Below are positions 50,598 through 58,640 of a DNA stretch of 64,000 nt, one piece after another. A program made the translations under genes and the position numbers. The notes beneath the pieces were generated by a model. The model had not been told where the DNA came from, did not search any database, and saw only the letters and a list, made by a program, of their open reading frames with translations. Position 1 is the stretch's first letter. Each line of letters opens with the position of its first letter. Source of the stretch: Kitasatospora arboriphila (GTDB lineage Bacteria; Actinomycetota; Actinomycetes; Mycobacteriales; Mycobacteriaceae); assembly GCF_000717275.1 (NCBI RefSeq), contig NZ_JNYV01000002.1:744001-808000 (forward strand), in the 5' to 3' direction.

Positions 50598-50636
50598 TTT
50601 CGGCCCGGTCGACGGGGTTTTCGGCCCGGTCAACGG
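50598..50636. repeat. Inverted copies of the 21-bp minisatellite core
   Basis: Two units reading TTTCGGCCCGGTCGACGG (50598-50615) and TTTCGGCCCGGTCAACGG (50619-50636) are reverse complements of the array core. They lie just before the stop of the minus-strand FAD oxidoreductase. Together with the array they can fold into a long hairpin between convergent genes, a possible terminator. Confidence 0.8.
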
Positions 50637-50641
50637 ACTGG

Positions 50642-52186
50642 CTAGCGGCCCAGCACCAGCGCCGCAGCGTTGTGGCCCGGGATGCCGCTGACGCCACCGC
50701 CGCGCCGGGCGCCGGCCCCAGCGAGCAACACCCGACGATGGCCGGTCTCCACACCCCATGTGCCGACTTCTGCAGGTGTTTCCGCCCATGGCCATTGCAG
50801 CGGCCGGTGGAAGATGTGGCCGCCGGGCAGTCCCACCGCTTCTTCGAGTTCGGGCGGGGTCTTCGCTTCGATGCAGGGTGCACCGGTGCTGTCGGTGGCG
50901 ATGACGTCGGCGATCGGTTCGTCGAGGACCGAGTCCAGGGCGGCCAAGGTGGCGGCCACGGCTTCCTCTTTCGCTCCCGGACGGGTGAACAACTCCGGGG
51001 TCATGTGCAGTCCGAAGAGTGTCAGGGTGTGCATACCGGTGAGACCGGGGCCGAGGATGCTCGGGTCGGACAGGGTATGGCAGTAGATCTCACTCGGCGG
51101 AGTCGTCGGGATCCGGCCGGCCGCGACCTCACGATGTGATCCCGCCAACGCGTCGAAGCCCTCGTGGATGTGGAAGGTGCCCGAAAACGCAGCGCCGACC
51201 GGGACATCGGTATCCCGCAGCTTCGGCAGCCGCCGCAGCAGCACGTTGATCTTGAGTTGGGCGCCACGTGGCTTCGACTGCAACGCAGTCTGATTCCCGA
51301 CAAGACGATCGAGAACAAAAGGGGCGCAGGCGGCGTGGATGAACTCGGCCCTGGCCGTGCCCTGGTCCCATTCCACTGTGCCGTCGCCCGGGTCGACGGC
51401 AGTCACCTCGGCTCCGGTACGGACGTCTGCGCCGGCAGCGACGGCGGCGTTGGCGAGGGCGCCGGAGACTGCGCCCATGCCACCCACCGGGACGTCCCAG
51501 TCGCCGGTGCCACCGCCGATGAGGTGGTAGAGCAGGCAGATGTTCTGGGCGAGTGACGGGTCGTCGAGATCGGCGAACGTGCCGATGAGCCCGTCGGTTG
51601 CAACGATGCCCCGGACCAGGTCGTCGCCGAACGTGTCGGTGATGATGGCGCCGGCCGGTTCGGTGGTGAGGCGTTCCCACATGTCCATGGCGGCGAGATC
51701 GCCACCCGCGATCATCGCCATCTCATCGGCGCTGACGAGCGGTTGCAGCATGGTCGGGAAGACGCCCTCGGCGATCGTCGACATCGCGGCATAGAACCGT
51801 TTCCACGCGCGAAAGTCCGCGTCAGATCCCGTGACGGCTCGGAACGATGCCGCTGTCGCTGCTTCGTCGGCTGTGTCCACGAGAATGCCCCGGGACGGGT
51901 CGGCGGGCAGCGGTGTGTACGAGGAGTACCTGCGCCGGACGAGGGTGATGTCGAGTCCGAGATGGGCGATGATCTGCCGCGGCAGCAGCGACACCAGGTA
52001 CGAGTAGCGGGACAATCGCGCATCCATGCCTGGGAACGGCCGGGCGGAGACGGTTGCGCCGCCGACGTGCGGGGCGCGTTCGAGCACGAGCACCTTGCGG
52101 CCCGCCCGGGCCAGGTAGGCGGCCGCGGTCAGACCGTTGTGGCCGGCACCGATGACGATGTCGTCGTAGATCTGCATGCCCGTCAT
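50642..52186 (-). CDS. FAD-dependent oxidoreductase, phytoene-desaturase-like
   Basis: A 514-residue flavoprotein of the NAD(P)/FAD amine-oxidase/phytoene-dehydrogenase group. The dinucleotide motif VIGAGHNGLTAAAYLA is near residue 10, followed by VLERAPHVGG, and the C-terminal FAD-binding stretch GAGARRGGGVSGIPGHNAA. Related actinobacterial proteins are annotated as carotenoid dehydrogenases or retinol saturases; no carotenoid genes are nearby, so the substrate is open. The frame is open to 52297, but the ATG at 52186 has a GGGAG box, and an ATG three codons later is possible. Cytosolic or membrane-associated. Confidence 0.85.
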   Translation of the reverse strand: MTGMQIYDDIVIGAGHNGLTAAAYLARAGRKVLVLERAPHVGGATVSARPFPGMDARLSRYSYLVSLLPRQIIAHLGLDITLVRRRYSSYTPLPADPSRGILVDTADEAATAASFRAVTGSDADFRAWKRFYAAMSTIAEGVFPTMLQPLVSADEMAMIAGGDLAAMDMWERLTTEPAGAIITDTFGDDLVRGIVATDGLIGTFADLDDPSLAQNICLLYHLIGGGTGDWDVPVGGMGAVSGALANAAVAAGADVRTGAEVTAVDPGDGTVEWDQGTARAEFIHAACAPFVLDRLVGNQTALQSKPRGAQLKINVLLRRLPKLRDTDVPVGAAFSGTFHIHEGFDALAGSHREVAAGRIPTTPPSEIYCHTLSDPSILGPGLTGMHTLTLFGLHMTPELFTRPGAKEEAVAATLAALDSVLDEPIADVIATDSTGAPCIEAKTPPELEEAVGLPGGHIFHRPLQWPWAETPAEVGTWGVETGHRRVLLAGAGARRGGGVSGIPGHNAAALVLGR

Positions 52187-52432
52187 GATGCTCCCGGCCC
52201 GCATCGCCGGCCACGCGAGCCACGACGGTCTCACCACACGAGTCGCCGATCGTCCAACCGATGAATGTCGGATTCTGGCAAAACTTCTGACGCGCAAATT
52301 ACATCAGTCAATTCACGTATTGTTCGCCGAAGACACCTCGAACACGCGGGGACAATGGCTAACAGCTCGCAGCGCATATGCGACTAATACTGTGAGACGA
52401 AGCGTCCGAGTCGCGGTGGAAAGGTGTCGACA

Positions 52433-52867
52433 ATGCACATCTGGGGAACGGGTGTCTTCGACAACGCGCCTGCCGTCGAATGGGCTGATCAATTCGACCG
52501 TACAGCTGCCGTCGGACGCCCTGCGTTGGTGCGGTCGGCGCTGGAAACCGCAGTGCGTGCCGACGATCAGCACGCGTGGTTGGTAGCTCTCGGCGCAGCG
52601 ACCAGTTGCGGCCGCCTTACCCGGCGGCCCGCTCCTCGCGGAGAACGCAGGCCCGAAGTCAGTGACCGACTACCAATTTCAACCTTCAGCGGAGCTGGCT
52701 GCTGCTGCACTGAATGCGCTGGAACAGTGCATTCAGTGCACACCGAATGGACGCGTCTGTGGACACGTGCGGCGCTGCTCGACGACGCAGTCGCAGTCGT
52801 CGAAGCGGTCATCGAGGAGTTGGAAGAGCGAACTGCGCAGACTGTCAGAGTGCGCGAAGCTTCGTGA
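52433..52867 (+). pseudogene. DUF4259 gene with two compensating frameshifts
   Basis: The start MHIWGTGVFDNAPAVEWADQ (20 residues shown) is typical of DUF4259 proteins. The frame then degrades into Arg/Cys-rich sequence after about residue 58, while the +1-shifted frame continues in family style: LPGGPLLAENAG, then AELAAAALNALEQC. From about 52740 the original frame resumes with TEWTRLWTRAALLDDAV and a Glu-rich helical end. Family length and order therefore need one indel near 52600 and an opposite one near 52735. It is either a decayed gene or one with sequencing errors. An AAAGGTG box precedes the ATG. The function of the family is unknown. Confidence 0.65.
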
Positions 52868-53807
52868 GCAAAGGCTCCGCCGCCTCCGCCAAGAACTGGT
52901 CTTGACTGTCGCCGCCTATTTGAACAAGTGCCACGTCCGTATAACCGGCCTCAATGAACGGTTTCACACTCTCGGCCAATTCATCCAGGTCCGGACCGCA
53001 GGCAATTGATGACGCAACATCCTCTGGCCTCACGAATTGTGTGGCGCCGCTGAACGACGCAGTTGTCGGCAAATCGGCATTCACCGACCAGCCGCCTGCG
53101 AACCAGCGGAATTGGTCGTGCGCGCGGGCGACAGCTGCGTCTTTGTCGGGATCCCAGCAGATCGGGATCTGCCCGATTTTCCGCGACTGCTGGGGATGGT
53201 GCTGATCCCACGACTTCACCAGATCGCTTGACGGCTCGGTGGAGATCATGTGGTCACCGAGCGGCGCGAGATGCTCGATTGATCTGTCGCCGGAGACGGC
53301 GAGACCGATCGGGACGCCGCCGTCGGGCAGGTCCCAGATGCGTGAGGAGTCGACGCGGAAGTACTTGCCGTCGTAGGTGACGAGTTCGCCCGCGTGGAGT
53401 TCGCGGATGATCTTCACGGCCTCGGCCAGCATCTCTTGTCGCTGCTCGACGCCGGGCCAACCCTGACCGACCGTGTGCTCGTTGAGGCTCTCGCCTGATC
53501 CGAGGCCGAGGATGAATCGCCCGTCTGCCAGCAACTGCATGGTCGCGGCCTTCTGCGCCACCACGGCCGGGTGGTATCGCATGGTCGGCGCCGTGACGTA
53601 GGTGGCCAGCTCGACCCGTTCGGTGGCGTGGGCGACCGCGCCCAACACGCTCCACGCATAGGGGGCATGGCCTTGGGATACGAGCCAGGGGGAGTAGTGG
53701 TCGCTGGAGACCTCGAAGTCGAAGCCCACGTTCTCGGCTGACACGGCGTACCGCACCAGGTCCTTCGGTCCACTCTGTTCGGTCATCAACGTGTATCCAA
53801 AGCGCAT
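52845..53807 (-). CDS. LLM-class F420-dependent oxidoreductase (2), G6PDH-like
   Basis: A 320-residue luciferase-like TIM barrel. It resembles the subgroup related to F420-dependent glucose-6-phosphate dehydrogenase: MRFGYTLMTEQSGP, SSDHYSPWL, ATYVTAPTMRYHPAVVAQKA (20 residues), LGLGSGESLNEHTVGQGWPG and the C-terminal GYTDVALVQIGGD. F420 use and the true substrate are inferred only. It converges on the DUF4259 gene, with the 3' ends overlapping by 23 bp, and is divergent from the wax-ester synthase gene with about 140 bp between. Cytosolic. Confidence 0.87.
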   Translation of the reverse strand: MRFGYTLMTEQSGPKDLVRYAVSAENVGFDFEVSSDHYSPWLVSQGHAPYAWSVLGAVAHATERVELATYVTAPTMRYHPAVVAQKAATMQLLADGRFILGLGSGESLNEHTVGQGWPGVEQRQEMLAEAVKIIRELHAGELVTYDGKYFRVDSSRIWDLPDGGVPIGLAVSGDRSIEHLAPLGDHMISTEPSSDLVKSWDQHHPQQSRKIGQIPICWDPDKDAAVARAHDQFRWFAGGWSVNADLPTTASFSGATQFVRPEDVASSIACGPDLDELAESVKPFIEAGYTDVALVQIGGDSQDQFLAEAAEPLLTKLRAL

Positions 53808-53946
53808 GACGCTTGAGTTCCCTCAGAGTCGAGCGATAAACCCCCGAGTGCGGCGGGTGCGCGACCGTCCGAGCTTGTAACCTGTTTCACATTGGTGGAC
53901 TTCGAGTCTCTCGAGCACACACGGAACCGACAGTCCAGGAGCGCAC

Positions 53947-55344
53947 ATGCCGTACATGCCGATCACCGAATCGATGTTCCTGCTGGCCGAGTCGCGCGAG
54001 CATCCGATGCACGTCGGTGGTCTTCAGCTCTTCGAGCCCGCCGAGGGCAGCTCAGCCGAAGAACTCGGTGAGCAGATGTTCGAGACGCTGCAGGCGCAGA
54101 CCGACGTCTACCGACTCTTCCGGAAACGGCCCGCGTCACCCGTGGCGCTGATGGGTACGGTCCGGTGGACGTACGACAAGGAGATCGATCTCGAATACCA
54201 CGTTCGCCGAACGGTTTTGCCGCGCCCGGGCCGAATCCGCGAACTCCTCAGGTACGTCTCGGCGAACCACGGAGCGCTCCTGGACCGTTACCGGCCGATG
54301 TGGGAGGTGCACCTGATCGAGGGCCTCGCCGATGGCCGGGTCGCGATGTACACCAAGATCCACCATTCGCTGGTGGACGGTGTGAGTGCGTTGAAGTTGC
54401 TCGAGAAGACCCTTGACACCGACCCCGGGGCACGGAACGGGCGCGCCCCATGGGACCCGGCACTGTTCGCGCGCAAACCCAAGGAGCCGTCGGACGATTC
54501 GGGTTCGCAGCACGTGGCCGGGCAACTGCTCAGCGGTGGGGTCAAGATCGCCGGTGAACTCGCCGGGCTGGCTCCCGCCGGTGCACGCCTGGGGCTTCGG
54601 GCGGTCCGCGACCGCAATTTGATCCTGCCGTTGCAGGCGCCCCGCACGATGTTCAACGTGCCGATCGGCGGCGCACGGCGATTCGCGGCCGATCAATGGT
54701 CGGCCACCCGGTTGCGTGAGGTGGCGGCGGGCCTCGACATCACGATCAACGACGTGGTCATGGCGATGTGTGCCGGAGCGCTCAGGTCGTACCTGATCGA
54801 CCAGAACGAGCTGCCCCAACAGCCGCTGATCGCGATGATGCCGGTGTCGATGCACGCCGCAGGCAGCGACACCTCCGAGGGCAACGCGGTGACCGCCATC
54901 CTGGCAAATCTTGCCACCGATCAACCTGATCCGGAACGCCGGCTGGCCACCCTTGTGGAGTCGACGCGGTCGAGCAAGAACGTCATCCGCGACCTCAGCC
55001 CACTGATGGCGCTGGGCTACGGCGCAGCGGTGATGGCGCCCCTGGCCTTTTCGACCGTGCCCGGATTCGTGCGGTACACCCCGCCCCCGTTCAACATCAT
55101 CATCTCCAACGTGCCGGGCCCGAAGCAGGACCTGTACTGGAACGGCGCGCGGCTCGACGGTGTCTACCCGGCATCGATCGCCATGGACGGGCAGGCATTG
55201 AACATCACCGTGGCGTCCAACGGCGACAACATCAATTTCGGTCTGACCGGTGCACGCGCGACCATCCCGAGCCTGCAGCGACTGTTGACCCATCTCGACA
55301 CAGCACTCGAGGAGCTCGAAAAACTGTGTGACATAGCCCGATAA
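53947..55344 (+). CDS. Wax ester synthase / diacylglycerol acyltransferase
   Basis: A 465-residue WS/DGAT-family acyltransferase that makes triacylglycerol or wax esters from acyl-CoA. The catalytic motif HHSLVDG is near residue 139 and the second family block is PFNIIISNVPGP in the C-terminal half. The start PYMPITESMFLLAESREHPM (20 residues) matches the family N-terminus, and length is typical (450-475). An AGGAG box lies 6 bp before the ATG. Mycolate actinobacteria carry many paralogues, so the individual role cannot be assigned. It is a probable membrane- or lipid-body-associated enzyme. Confidence 0.93.
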   Translation: MPYMPITESMFLLAESREHPMHVGGLQLFEPAEGSSAEELGEQMFETLQAQTDVYRLFRKRPASPVALMGTVRWTYDKEIDLEYHVRRTVLPRPGRIRELLRYVSANHGALLDRYRPMWEVHLIEGLADGRVAMYTKIHHSLVDGVSALKLLEKTLDTDPGARNGRAPWDPALFARKPKEPSDDSGSQHVAGQLLSGGVKIAGELAGLAPAGARLGLRAVRDRNLILPLQAPRTMFNVPIGGARRFAADQWSATRLREVAAGLDITINDVVMAMCAGALRSYLIDQNELPQQPLIAMMPVSMHAAGSDTSEGNAVTAILANLATDQPDPERRLATLVESTRSSKNVIRDLSPLMALGYGAAVMAPLAFSTVPGFVRYTPPPFNIIISNVPGPKQDLYWNGARLDGVYPASIAMDGQALNITVASNGDNINFGLTGARATIPSLQRLLTHLDTALEELEKLCDIAR

Positions 55345-55416
55345 TCGTGTGACGGACCTTTCGCCGGTTCGCCTCACGATGATTGCCGCTTTGGTCAGCG
55401 GGGTAAGCGGGTCGTC

Positions 55417-56505
55417 ATGGACACCACGACCGATGGGCCCGACGCCTTCACCGAGTATCGGGGAACGCGGTCGAGGGAATGCCCCAAGCGCATGGTGTTC
55501 GGACCATGCGGTGGTGTGCGCGACGACGCCACGTGTGAGATGGACGCCCACATCTGTCCGTTTGCCGTTCTGACCGAACCCATTCCGTGGCCACAGCCGT
55601 TGACCAGTCCGGCGTCGCCGAGTGAACTGATCAAAGCCTCCCGAACCCGTCCCGTGGTGCTGTCCGACCTGTCGGTTCCGGCGTTCGACCGGGGCGTCCT
55701 CGAACAGGTGGCATCCATTCTGGGTGAGAGCAGCGATGCCGTCCTCGTCGGAGAACACCAGAACCGGCCCGACTACCCGCCGACCGTGATGGCGCAGATC
55801 ATCCGCGGTGTGGGTGGATGTCCGTGGGTGACGCTGACCTGTCGCGACCGCAACCGGGTGGTACTCGAGCAGGAGTTGATGGGCCTGGGCCAGGCCGGGG
55901 CCGACGGCGTCTTCTGCGTCACCGGTGACGGCCGGGCACAGGGCGTTCGACAAGATGTGACACAGGTTTTCGATCTGGACGGAACCCGGCTCGCGGCGCT
56001 GGCGGCACAGGCTGATCTTGCCGTGGGTGTCCCGGAGGCTCCCGAAGCCGTGCCGACCAGCATCCGCCCGGCGCGTCTGCTCGAGAAGCAGAGGGCCGGC
56101 GCCCAGTTGGCGGTACTGAACCACGTCAGTACACCGGAATCGCTGAGGGCGTTCATGTCCGCAGCACGAGCGGAGGGTGTCACGATGCCGGTCATCGCGG
56201 GCGTGGCCGTGTACACCGACGAGCGATCCGCTCAGGTGCTGGCGGCCTTTCCCGGTCTCCACCTCGACCACTCGCAGATCACCAGGGTGCTGGCGGCAGA
56301 CGACTCGGTCGAGGCGGGCATCGAGACCGCGGTCGACGAAGCAGTTGCGCTCCTCGACATCCCGGGTGTGGTGGGCGTCAACCTCTCGGGGTTGGCGTCG
56401 GCGGCCGGTGAGGTTCCGGCAGCGAAGGTCAAGGCAGAGATCGGACGGCGGCTACGTGAGCGCCTGGCCGATGGGGCACAGTCGGTGAAGGCGGCACAGT
56501 GGTAG
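55417..56505 (+). CDS. MetV-like/MetF-like fusion (methylene-THF reductase related)
   Basis: A 362-residue protein in two parts. Residues about 15-60 form a cysteine-rich domain with CPKRMVFGPCGGVRDDATCE, the signature of the MTHFR C-terminal/MetV zinc-cysteine domain. Residues about 75-350 resemble a methylenetetrahydrofolate-reductase TIM barrel: VLVGEHQNRPDYPP, CPWVTLTCRDRNR, GADGVFCVTGDGRAQG, PVIAGVAVYT. In acetogens MetV and MetF are separate subunits; here they appear fused, with the MetV part first. A folate C1 role is inferred. The stop overlaps a methyltransferase gene by 7 bp. Cytosolic. Confidence 0.75.
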   Translation: MDTTTDGPDAFTEYRGTRSRECPKRMVFGPCGGVRDDATCEMDAHICPFAVLTEPIPWPQPLTSPASPSELIKASRTRPVVLSDLSVPAFDRGVLEQVASILGESSDAVLVGEHQNRPDYPPTVMAQIIRGVGGCPWVTLTCRDRNRVVLEQELMGLGQAGADGVFCVTGDGRAQGVRQDVTQVFDLDGTRLAALAAQADLAVGVPEAPEAVPTSIRPARLLEKQRAGAQLAVLNHVSTPESLRAFMSAARAEGVTMPVIAGVAVYTDERSAQVLAAFPGLHLDHSQITRVLAADDSVEAGIETAVDEAVALLDIPGVVGVNLSGLASAAGEVPAAKVKAEIGRRLRERLADGAQSVKAAQW

Positions 56506-57290
56506 TCGATGCAGAGGCGATGAAGGACGAGTTCGACACGATCCCGTCCTGGACCGTGCGGGCCGTCGAGACGCTTGGTCGCGAGTACGCCATACCCGCC
56601 GCATGTCGCGGCAGCGGCAGCCCCGAAGCACTTCGCTGGCTGGCGGGCAAGCTCGCTCTCGACACTGAGACCAGACTCGTCGATGTCGGGGCGGGCATGG
56701 GTGGGGCAGCCGAGTTCGTCGCGCGAGAGTTCGGACCCGAGGTGGTGCTGGTCGAGCCGATGATGGGCGCGTGCCAGGCCGCGCAACGGTTGTTCGGCCG
56801 GGCCACCGTCGCGGCCGCCGGCGAGAATCTCCCGTTCCCGTCCGGGAAATTCGACAAGGCGTGGTCGCTCGGAGTCCTGTGCACGAGCAGCGATCAGCCC
56901 AAGATGCTGCGAGAGCTCCGACGCGTCGTCCGTGCCGACGGGAGAGTAGGTGTGCTCGTCTACATCAAGACGGTCGACGACCTGCCGAACCAGCCCGAGG
57001 GCAACAACTTTCCGACGCGCACTGGTTTGGACCGGCTCGTGGAGGATGCCGGGATGCGCATCGTCGATCGCGCTGATCTGGCCGACTTCGCTGCTGCGCC
57101 CGACTGGTGGCAGCAGAGGGTCACCGAATGCGACGACCTCGTTGCCGAACGCCACCGCCACGACAGTCGCTGGGACAACGCATCCGAACAGGAATCGATC
57201 ATCACCGGATTGATCGGGGACGAACTGGTGATCGGCACGATCCTGATCCTGGAACCGACCGAATCGGGGAAGTCGGCGGCTGCCGTTTAG
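56499..57290 (+). CDS. Class I SAM-dependent methyltransferase
   Basis: A 263-residue Rossmann-fold methyltransferase with the SAM motif LVDVGAGMGGAAEFVA near residue 63, an acidic VLVEPMMGA strand end, and the LPFPSGKFDKAWSLGVL block that follows motif III. The substrate is unknown. The GTG start overlaps the preceding MetV/MetF-like gene, so the two proteins are made together and may share a C1 or methyl-transfer pathway; an ATG at 56520 is the alternative start. It lies 9 bp before the GtrA-family gene. Cytosolic. Confidence 0.85.
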   Translation: MVVDAEAMKDEFDTIPSWTVRAVETLGREYAIPAACRGSGSPEALRWLAGKLALDTETRLVDVGAGMGGAAEFVAREFGPEVVLVEPMMGACQAAQRLFGRATVAAAGENLPFPSGKFDKAWSLGVLCTSSDQPKMLRELRRVVRADGRVGVLVYIKTVDDLPNQPEGNNFPTRTGLDRLVEDAGMRIVDRADLADFAAAPDWWQQRVTECDDLVAERHRHDSRWDNASEQESIITGLIGDELVIGTILILEPTESGKSAAAV

Positions 57291-57299
57291 TGTGTTGGG

Positions 57300-57716
57300 G
57301 TGTCTGAGGAGCTAGCACCACGCGTCGGGGTCGACCTGAAGACCCAATTGGTCCGGTTTGTGATCACCGGGGCCGGCTCAGGCGTCCTCGACTTCGGGCT
57401 CACCCTGTTGCTCCAGTATGGGTTCGGCATGCCCGAGTGGTTCGCGAAAGCCGTCGGCTTCATCTGCGGCACCACCACGGCGTACCTGATCAACCGTCGG
57501 TGGACGTTCGCCGCCGACCCCAGCGCGCTCCGCTTTGTCGCCGTCGCGGTTCTCTATCTGGTGACCTTCGTGGTCCAGGTCGGCATCTACACCGGGTTGT
57601 CGAGGGTGTGGGAGGAGACTTTTGTCTACAGCCTCGCTGCCTTCGTGATCGCTCAGGGCACCGCAACCGTCATCAACTTCGTTGTGCAGCGAACGGTCAT
57701 CTTCAAGATCCGCTGA
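57300..57716 (+). CDS. GtrA-family membrane protein
   Basis: A 138-residue four-helix membrane protein of the GtrA family. Motifs are LVRFVITGAGSGVLDFG in the first helix, FICGTTTAYLINRRWTF in the second and NFVVQRTVIFK at the end. In M. tuberculosis the homologue Rv3789 lies next to dprE1 and was proposed to flip or recruit components of decaprenyl-phospho-arabinose export. Here the gene is about 8 kb from dprE1, separated by accessory genes. The start is GTG. It follows the methyltransferase by 9 bp, so it may be read from that operon. Confidence 0.9.
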   Translation: MSEELAPRVGVDLKTQLVRFVITGAGSGVLDFGLTLLLQYGFGMPEWFAKAVGFICGTTTAYLINRRWTFAADPSALRFVAVAVLYLVTFVVQVGIYTGLSRVWEETFVYSLAAFVIAQGTATVINFVVQRTVIFKIR

Positions 57717-57727
57717 CCCCGCCCGTT

Positions 57728-57783
57728 CCCCGATCTTGGTGGGGTTGTCCGGCGCGCTACATGCGCAAACGCGCCGAACAACC
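57728..57783. terminator. Hairpin with CCCGATCTTGGTGGG box
   Basis: CCCGATCTTGGTGGG (57728-57742) is followed by a 14-bp near-perfect stem (57743-57756 with 57770-57783, one mismatch) between the convergent GtrA and DUF4352-like genes. No T-run. The box recurs in the hairpin at 60567-60633. Confidence 0.6.
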
Positions 57784-57800
57784 GCACAGTATCGAATTGG

Positions 57801-58436
57801 CTAAAGGGTGTTCACCCACGCCAGTCGGTCGGACGACAGTGAGAAGGTGTCGTTGAACAGCACCACATAGGTACCGGGACCGGATCCGTCGCGAGAGTCG
57901 AAGCACACGTCACCAGATGCCTGGCCGCCCGGCGCGATCTGGCCCGAGTTCAGCGGTTGGCGTTCGGGGGCGAAGGTCGCGTCGCGGATGGTGCCGGCGG
58001 CGTCCTGCAGACTCCAGTCGATGTAGCTGTTGAAGTCGTTCTGCTTGTCACCGACATTCTTGATGGTCACGTTGGTGCAGAGGTAGTCGCCGATTGCCGT
58101 GCCGACCGTCTCCAACGGAGAGACGGTGTAGGCGAGATCATCTCGGGTGATCGTGTCGCCCGCGAGCGCCGAGGTGTCGTCGTCGAGTTTGCCGGGGAAG
58201 GCGGGGCCGGCAGCCGCGGCAGGGGTGCCTTGGCCTGAACCCTTTGTGACGCTGGTATCGCTGTCGGTGTCGACACTGGAGACCAGCACCGCGGTGCACG
58301 CACCGATCAGCAGCACCGGGATACCGACCACCAACCACGGCCAGAGTTTGCGCTTCTTCTTGGGTGGTGGCTGCTGCGGGTAGGGGTTGTACGGCTGGCC
58401 GTAAGGGTTGTCTCCGGGCTGACCTGGATTGCTCAT
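57801..58436 (-). CDS. Membrane-anchored DUF4352-like protein
   Basis: A 211-residue protein. The first 30 residues are Pro/Tyr/Gln-rich (PYGQPYNPYPQQPPP), then KKKRK and one hydrophobic helix (about 32-52) ending LLIGAC, a lipobox-like pattern, although the n-region is long for a lipoprotein. The external domain (about 75-211) resembles the immunoglobulin-like DUF4352: a DYLCTNVTIKN strand, SYIDWSLQDAAG and GTYVVLFND. Such domains are often in exported proteins of unknown role. It is divergent from the sensor kinase gene. The ATG start follows an AGGTCC segment of modest quality. Confidence 0.75.
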   Translation of the reverse strand: MSNPGQPGDNPYGQPYNPYPQQPPPKKKRKLWPWLVVGIPVLLIGACTAVLVSSVDTDSDTSVTKGSGQGTPAAAAGPAFPGKLDDDTSALAGDTITRDDLAYTVSPLETVGTAIGDYLCTNVTIKNVGDKQNDFNSYIDWSLQDAAGTIRDATFAPERQPLNSGQIAPGGQASGDVCFDSRDGSGPGTYVVLFNDTFSLSSDRLAWVNTL

Positions 58437-58640
58437 GGCGGGACCTCCTGTGCTGTGCGGGATGTGAACGCGGCGCGGTTCGATGCCGTCGTTCGGGTCG
58501 ATGAACAGCTCATCGCAGAAAGCTTCCGGTGCGCCTCGGCCGAAGAGTCGGCTTCGGTCATCCTTTCGGTCTGCCTCTTGGTGGTCACGGACCTGTCGTC
58601 TGATCGCATCTGGTCAGAGCCATTGCGTAACGTCCCAGCG

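Noticed and set aside
50103..50645. Possible heptad-repeat (VDRAETT) coiled-coil protein across the minisatellite
   Set aside because: The frame overlaps the SDR gene out of frame, has no ribosome site or start near the repeat, and the heptad follows automatically from the 21-bp period.
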